From the NCBI RefSeq assembly GCF_900104655.1, contig NZ_FNWD01000002.1, positions 1,038,246-1,102,245 of the forward strand: a stretch of DNA of 64,000 nucleotides. Direction: 5' to 3'. Source of the stretch: Millionella massiliensis (lineage in GTDB: Bacteria > Bacteroidota > Bacteroidia > Bacteroidales > Rikenellaceae). The notes under the pieces were generated by a model. It was not told where the DNA came from. It searched no databases and was given only the letters and a program-made list of their open reading frames with translations. Shown piece by piece: positions 52,527-61,805 of this stretch; position 1 is the stretch's first letter, and each line of letters begins with the position of its first letter. Position numbers and translations under genes: made by a program.

Positions 52527-53525
52527 CTACGGCACTTCGACGGTGTTCAGGATTTCGGTGATGATGTCTTCGGAGGTGATGTTCTCGGCTTCGGCTTCAT
52601 AGGTGAGACCGATACGGTGGCGCATCACGTCGGGACATACGGCACGAACGTCTTCGGGGATCACGTACCCGCGGCGTTTGATAAAGGCATAGGCTTTGGC
52701 GGCCTTGGCCAGCGCGATGGAGGCACGCGGCGAGCAGCCGTAGCCGATCATGGTGGCCAGCCGGTCGAGTCCGTAGCTCATCGGTTCACGGGTAGCGAAA
52801 ATAATATCGACGATGTAGCGTTCGATCTTTTCGTCCATATAGACTTCGCTGACCACTTCGCGGGCCTTGAGGATCGCTTCGGGCGTAACGACTTTCGATG
52901 CTTTGGGGAACTTGGCACCGAGCATGTTCTGGCGGATAATCTGCCGTTCTTCCTCCTTCTGGGGATAGCTGATCTTCACCTTGAGCATGAAACGGTCGAC
53001 CTGCGCTTCGGGCAGCGGATAGGTACCCTCCTGTTCGAGGGGGTTCTGCGTGGCCATCACCAGGAACGGACGGGGCAGCTGATAGGTATTGTCACCGATG
53101 GTCACCTGGTGTTCCTGCATGGCTTCGAGCAGTGCCGACTGCACTTTGGCCGGCGAACGGTTGATTTCATCGGCGAGCACGAAGTTGGCGAAGATCGGGC
53201 CGAGTTTGACGGTGAACTCTTCGTTTTTCTGACTGTAGATCATCGTACCGGTCAGGTCGGCCGGCAGGAGGTCGGGGGTGAACTGGATACGGCTGAACTT
53301 GGCATCCACAGCATCGGCCAGCGTATTGATGGCCAGGGTTTTTGCCAGTCCGGGGACCCCTTCGAGCAGGATATGCCCATCGCTGAGCAACCCGATGAGC
53401 AGGCTCTCGACAAGGTGTTTCTGACCGACGATCACCTTACTCATTTCGAGGGTCAGCAGGTCGACGAAAGCGCTCTGCTGTTCGATCCGGGCATTGAGCT
53501 CCTGGATATTTACGACTGTGCTCAT
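52527..53525 (-). CDS. moxR: MoxR family AAA+ ATPase
   Basis: A 332-residue MoxR ATPase. Walker A is GVPGLAKT (56-63), Walker B VLADEINR (about 115-122). SPAKVQSALLEAMQEHQV, LPEAQVDRFM and the sensor region (ATQNPLEQEGTYPLPEAQ) are classic MoxR. It is thought to act as a chaperone-like ATPase on the VWA proteins encoded downstream. It heads the cluster that runs through DUF58, batC, batA, batB, batD, batE and recR. A -7 box lies about 120 bases before the start. A perfect inverted repeat sits in the leader. Confidence 0.95.
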   Translation of the reverse strand: MSTVVNIQELNARIEQQSAFVDLLTLEMSKVIVGQKHLVESLLIGLLSDGHILLEGVPGLAKTLAINTLADAVDAKFSRIQFTPDLLPADLTGTMIYSQKNEEFTVKLGPIFANFVLADEINRSPAKVQSALLEAMQEHQVTIGDNTYQLPRPFLVMATQNPLEQEGTYPLPEAQVDRFMLKVKISYPQKEEERQIIRQNMLGAKFPKASKVVTPEAILKAREVVSEVYMDEKIERYIVDIIFATREPMSYGLDRLATMIGYGCSPRASIALAKAAKAYAFIKRRGYVIPEDVRAVCPDVMRHRIGLTYEAEAENITSEDIITEILNTVEVP

Positions 53526-53581
53526 ATAAAATGTCTCTGAAGTTGGTTACTTGGTTGAAAATTCTGTTCTATTTCCCGCTT

Positions 53582-53607
53582 TTTAAAGTAGTATCAACTA
53601 CTTTAAA
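53582..53607. repeat. Inverted repeat in the moxR leader
   Basis: Arms 53582-53592 (TTTAAAGTAGT) and 53597-53607 are perfectly complementary with a 4-base spacer. It lies between the -7 box and the moxR start, at roughly +30 to +55 of the predicted transcript. It could be an operator or an RNA hairpin. Confidence 0.75.
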
Positions 53608-53640
53608 CGACTGCGAGCCGTTTTTATTATATCCGGCTAA

Positions 53641-53648
53641 CAAAGGTA
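53641..53648 (-). promoter_or_regulatory. Putative -7 box of the moxR operon
   Basis: TACCTTTG on the minus strand matches TAnnTTTG. The leader would be about 110 bases and contains the inverted repeat at 53582-53607. Confidence 0.55.
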
Positions 53649-53704
53649 ACAGATTTTTTCACTCGAAAAAGGATTTTTCGAGGTCACGGGGCCGTACCAG
53701 TCAA

Positions 53705-53746
53705 AAACGCCGTGGATCGGGGTGATATCCCCGCTCCACGGCGTTT
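53705..53746 (-). terminator. Terminator of the thioredoxin-like gene at 53887
   Basis: A 12-bp outer stem (53705-53716 with 53735-53746) is extended inwards by a GGGG/CCCC pair after one mismatch. On the minus strand TTTTTGA follows. Confidence 0.75.
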
Positions 53747-53886
53747 GAATGACAGAATTTTATGAGGATTTCTGCGGAAAGCCCGGTGATTTTACAGACA
53801 CCGGCGGCAGGTCGGACATCGGTCGGCTGCATGAGCGTTCAACCTACATCTGAACTCCTGGCCGCAGTCCCCTCCTGTGTACGGAC

Positions 53887-54927
53887 TTACTTGGTTTCGG
53901 CGTCAGCGGCGTAAACTTCGTTCAGTTTTTCGATCAGTGCCTTGCCGGTCACGTTACGTGCCACGATCGTACCGTCGGGGCCGATCAGCAGGTTCGAGGG
54001 GATCGAACGCACGCCATAGGTCTGTGCGGGTGCGCAGTCCCAGAATTTCAGGTCGCTGACATTGGTCCAGGTCAGGCCGTCGTTGTTGATGGCTTTGATC
54101 CATGCATCGCGTCCGTCGGGACGGTCGAGCGATACGCCGAACACCGTGAAACCTTTATCTTTGAACTGGTTGTATGCAGCCACCACGTTCGGGTTTTCGC
54201 GACGGCAGGGGCCGCACCACGAAGCCCAGAAGTCGAGCAGCACATAGTTACCCTGGCCGGCTACGGACGACAGAGCCACCGGCGTACCGGTCGTATCGGG
54301 CAGCGTGAAATCGACGAATTTATGCCCCGGGCTGGTCATCTCCAGACGGTTTGCCATATCGTCGACCAGTTTCAGGTAGATCGAGTTGGCACGCAGGGTC
54401 GAGTCGAAACCGGCGACAAATTCGCGCATTTCGGAGAAGTTCATACCGGGAGTCACGCGACGGAAGAAGACATAAGCGGCAGCAACGCTGTTCGGGTGCT
54501 GTTTTACGAAATCACGCCCGAAGACGGTGTACTGGGCATAGTTTCCGAGCGTATCGACACCGGTCAGGTAGCTTTTGTAGAGGTCCTGTTCGGCCGACCC
54601 GGTCACCTGGATGCTATCGGCTTCGGCCAGCGAACCGCTCACACTGATGGGGCTGTTTTCGAGGAAGAACTGAACGGCAGCCTGAGCCGAGCTGTCGCCG
54701 ACGGTGAGTTGGGCCAGCATCGGCAGGGCGATTTCGCCAGCGAAGGTAACCTGACCGCCGCTAACGGTTGCGGTGTCGATCACACGCGGCACTTTGCCCT
54801 GGAGAACCGACAGGTAAACGGTCTGTCCATCTTCGAGACCTTCGAGATCGGCTTTTACTTGGTACCCTTTGGGTGCGCAGGCCGCCAAAGCCAGAGCGGC
54901 GATGCTCAACAGAAGTTGTTTTTTCAT
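53887..54927 (-). CDS. Thioredoxin-like lipoprotein with DUF4369-type N-terminal domain
   Basis: A 346-residue lipoprotein (lipobox LAAC, Cys17). Residues about 20-110 form a beta-rich DUF4369-like domain (ADLEGLEDGQTVYL). Residues about 205-340 form a TlpA/ResA-like thioredoxin domain with active site WCGPC in FWASWCGPCRREN, and the conserved cis-Pro region (GVRSIPSNLLIGPDG). Such proteins are common and multicopy in Bacteroidetes and probably act in periplasmic thiol exchange; partners are unknown. The frame is bounded by a terminator. Confidence 0.85.
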   Translation of the reverse strand: MKKQLLLSIAALALAACAPKGYQVKADLEGLEDGQTVYLSVLQGKVPRVIDTATVSGGQVTFAGEIALPMLAQLTVGDSSAQAAVQFFLENSPISVSGSLAEADSIQVTGSAEQDLYKSYLTGVDTLGNYAQYTVFGRDFVKQHPNSVAAAYVFFRRVTPGMNFSEMREFVAGFDSTLRANSIYLKLVDDMANRLEMTSPGHKFVDFTLPDTTGTPVALSSVAGQGNYVLLDFWASWCGPCRRENPNVVAAYNQFKDKGFTVFGVSLDRPDGRDAWIKAINNDGLTWTNVSDLKFWDCAPAQTYGVRSIPSNLLIGPDGTIVARNVTGKALIEKLNEVYAADAETK

Positions 54928-55237
54928 ACTGGTTTATCGTGTGTTTTTTGTTTTCTACTTCACATTACGTTTTTTGCCCCCGTTTGGTTTCATTAAGTTC
55001 CCCGATTCGGAAGCATTTTTTCGAATCGGCCGGCCTCACCGCACACCCGCCTCCTTCCATGTAGGGTCATTCACGCCTTCGCCGCAACTCTACCTTGCCC
55101 ACTTTTTCGCAATGTCACAGCGCCTAACGTAAGTTCGCCGACACGCCCTGACTGCACGGATCTGAAAGCCCCCCATACTCCCCTTTGCCCGCTTCCTTGT
55201 TCGCCCTCTCCTTCCACTCTCCTCACCGTCCCCCGGG
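54928..55237. other. Spacer upstream of the thioredoxin-like gene
   Basis: 310 bases, C/T-rich on the plus strand after about 55020. No gene or RNA is recognised. Confidence 0.5.
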
Positions 55238-55879
55238 TTATTTGACCCGATCGGGATTGCTGTTAACGTAAGCGGCCCAACTGCTGGCTCCGCCGCTGAC
55301 CTCGCCCGAGTTGCGACGCTCGCCGACCGTGGTCCCCAGCGGACTGGAGGAGATATAATAGTGACAGAGGGCTACGGCCAGTCCATCAGTCGCGTCAAGC
55401 TCCTTAGGAGTGGTTCCGATGCCGAGAATTTTCTGCAACAGAGCGGCGACCTGCTCTTTCGACGCTCCGCCCTGCCCCGTGATGGCCTGTTTGACCCGCC
55501 GGGGCGAGTATTCGAACACGGGAACATCCTGCATCAGCGCAGCAGCCATGGCCACCCCCTGGGCACGCCCCAGTTTGAGCATACTTTGGACATTATCGCC
55601 GAAGAAAGGGGCTTCGAGCGCCATTTCGTCGGGGCGGTACTCCCGCACCAGCGCACTGACCCGTTCGAAGATGTGTTTGAGCTTTTGGTAGGGGTTACGA
55701 AACTTTCCGAGCGAGACGACTCCCAGTACCTTACAGCGGGGGACTCCCCCGCTGATGTGCAGGACTCCATAGCCCAGCACATTGGTTCCGGGGTCGATTC
55801 CGATCACGGTTTTCCCCTCCAGCGGGTCGGGTGTAACGCACTGTTCCTCGCGTTCTGCGCGGCTGCGACGGACAATCAT
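55238..55879 (-). CDS. ruvC: Holliday junction resolvase RuvC
   Basis: A 213-residue RuvC that cuts Holliday junctions in the RuvABC system. Metal-binding acidic residues sit in IGIDPGTNVLGYG (Asp), ALEAPFFG (Glu) and ELDATDGLAVALCH (two Asp). The central VQSMLKLGRAQGVAMAA and SPRRVKQAITGQGGASKEQV are diagnostic. The C-terminal 35 residues (SSSPLGTTVGERRN to NPDRVK) extend beyond the usual end and look disordered. It lies about 100 bases downstream of lpxD and is probably in its operon. Confidence 0.95.
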   Translation of the reverse strand: MIVRRSRAEREEQCVTPDPLEGKTVIGIDPGTNVLGYGVLHISGGVPRCKVLGVVSLGKFRNPYQKLKHIFERVSALVREYRPDEMALEAPFFGDNVQSMLKLGRAQGVAMAAALMQDVPVFEYSPRRVKQAITGQGGASKEQVAALLQKILGIGTTPKELDATDGLAVALCHYYISSSPLGTTVGERRNSGEVSGGASSWAAYVNSNPDRVK

Positions 55880-55981
55880 CGTAGAGTATTTCGCGGCGGA
55901 CGGATCGAGCGGAACGGAGAAAAATCGAAGCCTTCACTTCTCCCTCTCCGCCCCGCTCGGTCCATCGAATGAATGAGTGGA

Positions 55982-57043
55982 TTACTTGTTGACGGCAGCC
56001 AGTTGTTCCTGGAGTGCCTTTACCTGTTTGGCCAATTCGGTCACCTGTTTGCGCAGCTCGGGCAGCTGTTTGACGGAAGCCTGAATGCGGTGGCCCTCAA
56101 GACCGGGATAGGCAGGGGTCCCGAAGACCGTGATGCCGGGCTTGAGGATGTTGTTCGGGATACCGGACTGAGAACCGATTTTAACGCCGTCGGCAATGGT
56201 GATGTGTCCGACGACTCCGACCTGTCCGCCCATCATCACGTTGCTTCCGACTTTGGTCGACCCGGCGATCCCGACCTGAGCGGCCATCACGGTATTTTCG
56301 CCAATCACAACATTATGGGCAATCTGAATCAGGTTGTCGAGTTTAGCGCCCTTACGGATCCGGGTGGAGCCCATGGTGGCACGGTCAATGGCACAGTTGG
56401 AGCCGATTTCGACGTTGTCTTCGATCACAACATTGCCGATCTGAGGAATCTTTTGGAACGTTCCGTCCTCGGTGGGGGCAAAACCGAAGCCATCACCGCC
56501 GATCACGGTTCCACCATGGACGGTGACGTGGTTACCGATCACGCACTCTTCGTAGATCTTCACCCCGGGAAAGAGTTTCACGCCCTGGCCGACGCGCACG
56601 CGATCACCGACATAGACCTGAGGCCAGATTTCGGTTCCGTCACCAACGATGGCACCTTCGCCGATCACGGCATATTCGCCAATGTAGACGTTCTGCCCGA
56701 TGGTTGCCGTCGGATGGATCGAAGCGAGGGGGCTGATGCCGCTTTTGCGGGGTTTGTTGGCGACGTACAGATCGAGCAGCGACGCGAAGGCCTTGTAGGC
56801 GTTATCGACACGCAACAGGGTGAGTCCTTCGGGCAGGGGGTGCTGCACGTGGAAGTCGCGATTGACGATGGCGATCGTAGCGCCGGTGTGGTAGAGGTGT
56901 TCTTCGTACTTGGGGTTGGAGAGGAACACGAGGTCTCCGGCCTTGGCCTCTTCGATTTTGGCTACGGAGCTGACCGCAGCGTCCTTATTTCCTTCGACGG
57001 ATCCACCGAGGAATCCGGCGATCATCTCGGCTGTGAATTGCAT
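55982..57043 (-). CDS. lpxD: UDP-3-O-acylglucosamine N-acyltransferase
   Basis: A 353-residue LpxD, third enzyme of lipid A synthesis, which adds the N-linked hydroxyacyl chain. An N-terminal uridine-binding domain (about 1-100) is followed by hexapeptide repeats forming a left-handed beta-helix (about 105-310, for example IGQNVYIGEYAVIGEGAIVG). The catalytic His lies in LIQIAHNVVIGE, and IGGDGFGFAP is the acyl-pocket motif. A C-terminal coiled-coil helix (ASVKQLPELRKQVTELAKQV) helps trimerise. It follows the upstream thioredoxin-like gene by 14 bases. Confidence 0.95.
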   Translation of the reverse strand: MQFTAEMIAGFLGGSVEGNKDAAVSSVAKIEEAKAGDLVFLSNPKYEEHLYHTGATIAIVNRDFHVQHPLPEGLTLLRVDNAYKAFASLLDLYVANKPRKSGISPLASIHPTATIGQNVYIGEYAVIGEGAIVGDGTEIWPQVYVGDRVRVGQGVKLFPGVKIYEECVIGNHVTVHGGTVIGGDGFGFAPTEDGTFQKIPQIGNVVIEDNVEIGSNCAIDRATMGSTRIRKGAKLDNLIQIAHNVVIGENTVMAAQVGIAGSTKVGSNVMMGGQVGVVGHITIADGVKIGSQSGIPNNILKPGITVFGTPAYPGLEGHRIQASVKQLPELRKQVTELAKQVKALQEQLAAVNK

Positions 57044-57057
57044 GGCTGTGGGGGGTA

Positions 57058-58221
57058 TTACTGTTTATTAACCAGTGAATCCAGTGTGGTATAGAAGGCA
57101 GGGTCTTCGCCGTTGAAACGGGCTACGATGGTGCCCTGCGGATCGAGGATCAGTTTGGTGGGGAAACCCTGAATGCCGTAGCTGACCGATACGTCGTCGT
57201 TCTGGGTCCATACGTTGATCCATTCGAGTTGAAGGCTGGCAACGCCCTGTTTCCAAATATCCTGTTTGTCGCCGCAGTCGACTCCGACGAACTCGACTTT
57301 GGCTTTGTTTTTGGCATAAGCCTCTTTCATGGAGGGCATCCCTTTCATGCACCAGCTGCACCAGGTGCCCCAGAAATCGATGACGGTATATTTGCCTTTG
57401 CCGTAGAGCGACGAGAGGGTAAACTCCTTGCCTTCGAGGTCGGGCAGTGTGAAGTCGGGCGCTGCGGCACCGACCTGTACGGTTTCACGGGCCTTTTCGG
57501 CTGCAAACATATTGCCGACGGCCTCTTTCTGGAGGTCGAGCCACTCGCCAAGGGGACCCGTTTTGAGCTGATCTCCGACCAGGTTATAGAGGCTGTCGAA
57601 AGCGTAGCCGTCGTTGATGGAGGTCAGGTAGTAGGCCGAGACCAGATCGTCGGGATGCGACCCGATATAATTGGCCTTGACTTTCAGGATAGTATCGGCC
57701 AGTGCCTGGATTTGAGTCAGGAGCGAGTCCTGCGGCGCACGGTCGGGCGAGATCATCATGGCGGTCATCTGGAGCATGTCGAGACGCAGTTCGAGCGGCT
57801 CGATCTCCTTGCTAGCTTCGACCCAACGCTGTTGTTCAGGGTCGTCAAAGCTGTACTCGATGGTTTTCTTTTTGGCTTCGTAGGTTGCGTCGATGTGCGT
57901 TTTCCGGTCGGGGAGCAGGAAGAGTTCGATGGTCTGACGAGGGCCGTCGCCACGGAAGCTCTGCGGAGCGAGAAGCACCTTGTAGAGCTGATCCTTATCG
58001 GGCATGTCGATCGAAAAATCGACCCGCGAACCGTCACGGGTACCGCCGACCATGAAAGTGGCCATATCGCCACGCTCACGAATCGTCTGGGTACTGAAGT
58101 AGGAGCAGATCAGGCTGTCGTCGGGCAGGCCTTCGATGCTGACCGTCAACCGTCCTTTACCACTATTGCAGGCACTAAACAGAAGTGCCGCGAAGAGAGA
58201 ACCGAGTAGCAGTTTTTTCAT
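57058..58221 (-). CDS. Thioredoxin-like lipoprotein, WCSWC active site
   Basis: A 387-residue lipoprotein (lipobox FSAC, Cys18). Residues about 20-120 resemble a DUF4369-type beta domain (LTVSIEGLPDDSLICSYF). A helical middle follows, and the C-terminal thioredoxin domain (about 250-385) carries WCSWC in FWGTWCSWCMKG and cis-Pro IQGFPTKLILDPQG. It is a paralogue-type partner of the 53887 gene but has an unusual active-site dipeptide (Ser-Trp instead of Gly-Pro). It is followed by lpxD within 14 bases, so the two are co-transcribed. Confidence 0.85.
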   Translation of the reverse strand: MKKLLLGSLFAALLFSACNSGKGRLTVSIEGLPDDSLICSYFSTQTIRERGDMATFMVGGTRDGSRVDFSIDMPDKDQLYKVLLAPQSFRGDGPRQTIELFLLPDRKTHIDATYEAKKKTIEYSFDDPEQQRWVEASKEIEPLELRLDMLQMTAMMISPDRAPQDSLLTQIQALADTILKVKANYIGSHPDDLVSAYYLTSINDGYAFDSLYNLVGDQLKTGPLGEWLDLQKEAVGNMFAAEKARETVQVGAAAPDFTLPDLEGKEFTLSSLYGKGKYTVIDFWGTWCSWCMKGMPSMKEAYAKNKAKVEFVGVDCGDKQDIWKQGVASLQLEWINVWTQNDDVSVSYGIQGFPTKLILDPQGTIVARFNGEDPAFYTTLDSLVNKQ

Positions 58222-58338
58222 TATCAGGAATTAATTTGTTACGGAACTTGAAATAGGAATCACCCGGCATAGGGCATTGACCGGCGACAATCGCCCCGGC
58301 CCCATTCCACCGGGTGGAGTGGAACCGGGATCGGTTGG

Positions 58339-58956
58339 TTAGAAGCGGACGCCGACACTGATCGCCCAGTTGCTGTTTTTGGCATGGTTTTTCCGGTCGG
58401 CGTTGACGCGCACGGTCGAGATATCGTACCGCAGGCCGACATCGAACATGTGGGCGAACTGATAGTTGATACCGACAGGGATCGAGAAATCGAAGCTTTT
58501 GCTGTTACCCATCAGGTTTTTGGTATGGCTGGCCATTCCGACCTCAGCGCCGCTGTCGTCATAGTAGGGTTCGCTCCATTTTTCCTGAGCCTTGATCAGC
58601 CAGTTGAACGAGATCCCGGCTTCGATGTTCAGCCCGCCGACCAGATAGACTTTGGCCAGCACCGGAATTTTGAAGTAGTTGTACGAATAGACGTGGTCGC
58701 TGTTGGTCATTTTGCTACCCTGCAGGGAGTAGAGGGCTTCGGCCTGCACACCGACGATATCGCTGATTTTATAGCCGGCCATCAGTCCCAAATGGGCACG
58801 TGCACGGGCTTTGGAGTATGTGGTTTTGGTCAGCGTGCTGACGTTGAGCCCGACACGGGGGCCCCAATAGAAACCCTGGGCGGAGGCGTTTTGCTGCATG
58901 CCGGCCCCGAACAACACGATGGCAACAGCTATCAAAATACGTTTCGTAATCCGCAT
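58339..58956 (-). CDS. PorT-like outer-membrane beta-barrel protein
   Basis: A 205-residue exported beta-barrel. After a signal peptide (about 1-26, ending NASAQ), alternating strands run to a C-terminal Phe (WAISVGVRF), typical of outer-membrane proteins. GFYWGPRVGLNVSTL and VQAEALYSLQGSKM match the Bacteroidetes outer-membrane barrel family (OMP_b-brl_2, PorT-like). The start is the Met of MRITKRI, since a TAnnTTTG box overlaps the earlier Met. It lies 117 bases upstream of the thioredoxin-like gene. Its exact role is unknown. Confidence 0.8.
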   Translation of the reverse strand: MRITKRILIAVAIVLFGAGMQQNASAQGFYWGPRVGLNVSTLTKTTYSKARARAHLGLMAGYKISDIVGVQAEALYSLQGSKMTNSDHVYSYNYFKIPVLAKVYLVGGLNIEAGISFNWLIKAQEKWSEPYYDDSGAEVGMASHTKNLMGNSKSFDFSIPVGINYQFAHMFDVGLRYDISTVRVNADRKNHAKNSNWAISVGVRF

Positions 58957-58983
58957 AATTTTCGAGTATTGGTTTTTAACTGT

Positions 58984-58991
58984 CAAAGATA
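58984..58991 (-). promoter_or_regulatory. Putative -7 box of the PorT-like gene
   Basis: TATCTTTG on the minus strand, 28 bases before the chosen start. It supports the shorter N-terminus of that gene. Confidence 0.55.
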
Positions 58992-59313
58992 ATATTAATT
59001 CGGCAGTTTAGTCTCATTCGGCCTATTTTCGGCCCGATCGGGGACATTTTTCCGGTCTTCCGGCTCAACAGCCTCTCGACCGACTGAACGCAGAGACCGC
59101 ACATCGCACCTTCGGGACCTGAGTGGCGAAACCTGACGAATGCAGCAAATTACCTGTTTCGGCGTACATTCACTGACAGACAATCCCCTATAAGAACCCA
59201 CCGGAACACCCCGTTTCCCCCTCCCCGAATATCTGCGGTACATTGCCGAGGTCATGCGCAACGCCGAATCACTGTCCGAAGTCCGCACCTCCGTACAGTC
59301 CCTGTCTTACACC
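58992..59313. other. Gene-free spacer
   Basis: About 320 bases between the PorT-like promoter and a long hairpin. No coding frame or RNA is recognised. Confidence 0.45.
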
Positions 59314-59360
59314 AGACGGGTTCCCGGGAATCATTTTGTTTGATTCCCGGGAACCCGTCT
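59314..59360. terminator. Perfect 20-bp hairpin near the GH2 gene end
   Basis: Arms 59314-59333 and 59341-59360 are fully complementary with a 7-base loop. It lies 140 bases past the GH2 stop on the minus strand. On the plus strand ATTTTCAT follows. Direction is unclear. Confidence 0.65.
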
Positions 59361-59500
59361 ATTTTCATCAACTTTGTTCACGCCCTGCGGCGTTACATCT
59401 GTGCTCCGTCTTCGGCCCGTTACCCGCTCAGGCAAGCAACCACGCCTCAACACTGCGAGCACCACCCGCCCCCCCCCGATACCGGGCCCCTCCCGCAGCA

Positions 59501-61600
59501 CTACCGATACGTCCGCGAGTGGGTTGTCGACTTGTCGTCACTCGTGAGGGTCGACACTGGCAGTACCAACTGCTTGCGCACCGTAATTTCGGTTTTGTCC
59601 CGTGCGCCCGAGACGGGATCCACGGCCTCGACCGTATTGGCTCCCCACTTCAGTTGCAGGTCTTTCCACTCAAAACGTCCGAGCCCGTCGTTGGTCCGCA
59701 TGCCTTGCGAGACTCCGTTCACGAAAAGTTCAACCTCTTTTTGATTCGAGAAAACGCGCAGGGTCTGTTTGCGTTCGGGCCGCAGATCGTACCGTTTGCC
59801 AACGATATGAACAAACGTATCGACCGGATTCCAGTTGGCTTTGTAGAAGTAGAAGGCATCCTTCCGCACGCTTCGGTCGAAGGTGACCAACCCGTAATCG
59901 GCCACCCCGGGTTGTGCCCCGTCCTTATGGTGCGCCGCACCGTAATCGAACATCGTCCAGACGAACGTTCCCCAGAAATTGGGCTTGGCGGCAATCGTTT
60001 TCCAATAGTTTTCGTGGAGCCAGGTCTGCCACCGTTCCGGATGCCAGTCTCCTTCATAATCGGGACGGGACAGCGTGTCACTCCACTGGTAGATGCTGCC
60101 TCCGGCTCCATATTCACTGACACCGCTCTTGAGATCGGGGAATCCTTTGCGCAGGTCGTTCGTCCAGTCAGCAAAGTCGGTCGGCTGACCCGACAGCCAC
60201 CCCAGGAATTGATTGAAGGCGATCAGGTCGGTCACGAAATTCAGGTCTCCGTCCTGGTTGCTGGCCGCCACCGTCAGGCGGTGTCCCCCCTCTTCCGAGG
60301 CAATCACGTCCAGCTCGCGGATCAACTCAATCGGGTCGTCGCCACGCTGGTCGAGCTGGTCAAACAAGCCCCACCATACCACACTCGGATGGTTGTACTG
60401 CTGGTGGATCATCTCGCGCAACTGCAGACGGGCATTGTCCCGAAACGCCTCACTGTCATTATACCCCTTGCCGCGATAGAGTCCGGCTCCGACCATCGGA
60501 ATTTCGCTCCACACCAGAATCCCGGCCCGGTCACAGAGGTCCAGAAAGTATGAATCGTTCGGGAAATAGGCACATCGCACGGCGTTGACGCCCATCTCTT
60601 TCATCAGTTCCACGTCGCGCCGATGGTTCTGTGGACGAAGGGCGCTGCCGATCCCGCTCCAGTCTTCGACCCGGCACACTCCGTGGATCTGGAACGGCTG
60701 TCCATTCAGCAGAAACCGGTTCTGGTCGTCGACCGAGAACCAGCGGACACCGAAACTCTGCCGCACGGTATCATACCCGCCGGAACCCTCAACACGGGCC
60801 ACCATATCGTACATATAGGGATCGGAGGGGGCCCACAGGTGGGGCTGCGCGATGGTGAACGTGGCGGCGACATCGCTCCGGCCGTCGTTGCCGAGTTTGA
60901 TGCGGCGGGTCAGCGAGTCAACCAGATTTCCTTCGGCATCACGCAACAGGAAGGTGGCGTTAGCAATCTCCCCGCTGCCCCCCCGAATGACCGTCATCAC
61001 GTTGACGTCGGTCTGCTGTTCGGATCCCTGCGTCGGCGTCACGTAGAGACCGCACGAGCCATAGTGGTCCATGGCGATATGTGTGGCGGGAGTGGTAATC
61101 AGTTCGACGCTGCGGTAGAGTCCGCCGTAAATATTGAAATCACCGGTCAGGGGCGGGACATCCAGATAGGGGGCATTGCTCACACGCACCCAGAGCACGT
61201 TTCGCCCTCCGAAGGTGACATACTGTGTAATCTCCCACGCAAACGCGGTGTATCCGCCTCGGTGCTGACCGACGTGTTTGCCGTTGACATACAGGTCGCA
61301 CACGGAGTTGGCTCCGCCGAAACGCAGGAAGATACGCCGACCCTGCCAACTTTTGGGAATCTCCACGGCCCGCAGATAACCGCCTTGTCCCCGATAATAG
61401 TCGGCTTTCCCGCCGAGCGCATCGGTGTTCCAGGTATGGGGCAGGTTGACGGGTTGTTCCCCTTCGGTGAGGCTCATCTCCCATCCGGGCGTATAGGTCC
61501 ATCCACGGTCGAGCAGGACACTTTGCCGTTGGCCCCGGGCGGTCGCGAACACCGCCAACAGCAGTCCGACAGCAAACAGATTCAACAAGCTACGTTTCAT
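59501..61600 (-). CDS. Secreted GH2 family protein, acid/base Glu replaced by Gln
   Basis: A 699-residue GH2 protein with a signal peptide (about 1-24, VFATARGQ). N-terminal jelly roll (LPHTWNTDALGG, FLRFGGANSVCDLYVNGKHVG), Ig-like domain and catalytic barrel (FLLNGQPFQIHGVCRVED) are intact. The nucleophile Glu496 is present in GVSEYGAGGS. At the acid/base, where close relatives read WGLFNEL, this protein reads WGLFDQL (Asp414-Gln415, plus 60356-60361). With Gln there, ordinary hydrolysis should be weak unless another residue or an added nucleophile helps. The C-terminal tail (DDKSTTHSRTYR) is disordered. Substrate is unknown. Confidence 0.85.
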   Translation of the reverse strand: MKRSLLNLFAVGLLLAVFATARGQRQSVLLDRGWTYTPGWEMSLTEGEQPVNLPHTWNTDALGGKADYYRGQGGYLRAVEIPKSWQGRRIFLRFGGANSVCDLYVNGKHVGQHRGGYTAFAWEITQYVTFGGRNVLWVRVSNAPYLDVPPLTGDFNIYGGLYRSVELITTPATHIAMDHYGSCGLYVTPTQGSEQQTDVNVMTVIRGGSGEIANATFLLRDAEGNLVDSLTRRIKLGNDGRSDVAATFTIAQPHLWAPSDPYMYDMVARVEGSGGYDTVRQSFGVRWFSVDDQNRFLLNGQPFQIHGVCRVEDWSGIGSALRPQNHRRDVELMKEMGVNAVRCAYFPNDSYFLDLCDRAGILVWSEIPMVGAGLYRGKGYNDSEAFRDNARLQLREMIHQQYNHPSVVWWGLFDQLDQRGDDPIELIRELDVIASEEGGHRLTVAASNQDGDLNFVTDLIAFNQFLGWLSGQPTDFADWTNDLRKGFPDLKSGVSEYGAGGSIYQWSDTLSRPDYEGDWHPERWQTWLHENYWKTIAAKPNFWGTFVWTMFDYGAAHHKDGAQPGVADYGLVTFDRSVRKDAFYFYKANWNPVDTFVHIVGKRYDLRPERKQTLRVFSNQKEVELFVNGVSQGMRTNDGLGRFEWKDLQLKWGANTVEAVDPVSGARDKTEITVRKQLVLPVSTLTSDDKSTTHSRTYR

Positions 61601-61805
61601 GGCGTTACAATGTGTATAAGACAAAGATACGAAAAAGCCGGCGGCGTTGTAATCCCCCGTCGGGTTATTTCACCGAACCGGCCGCCCCCGTCGTTTCGAT
61701 GCCAGCCGGAGTACCAACGGGTACAGGGCGTCACATAAATTTCACCTCCCGCTGACAATTTTTCCGAAGCCTCTCCCGAACGATCGCTCGGCCGTACTCC
61801 GAGAC

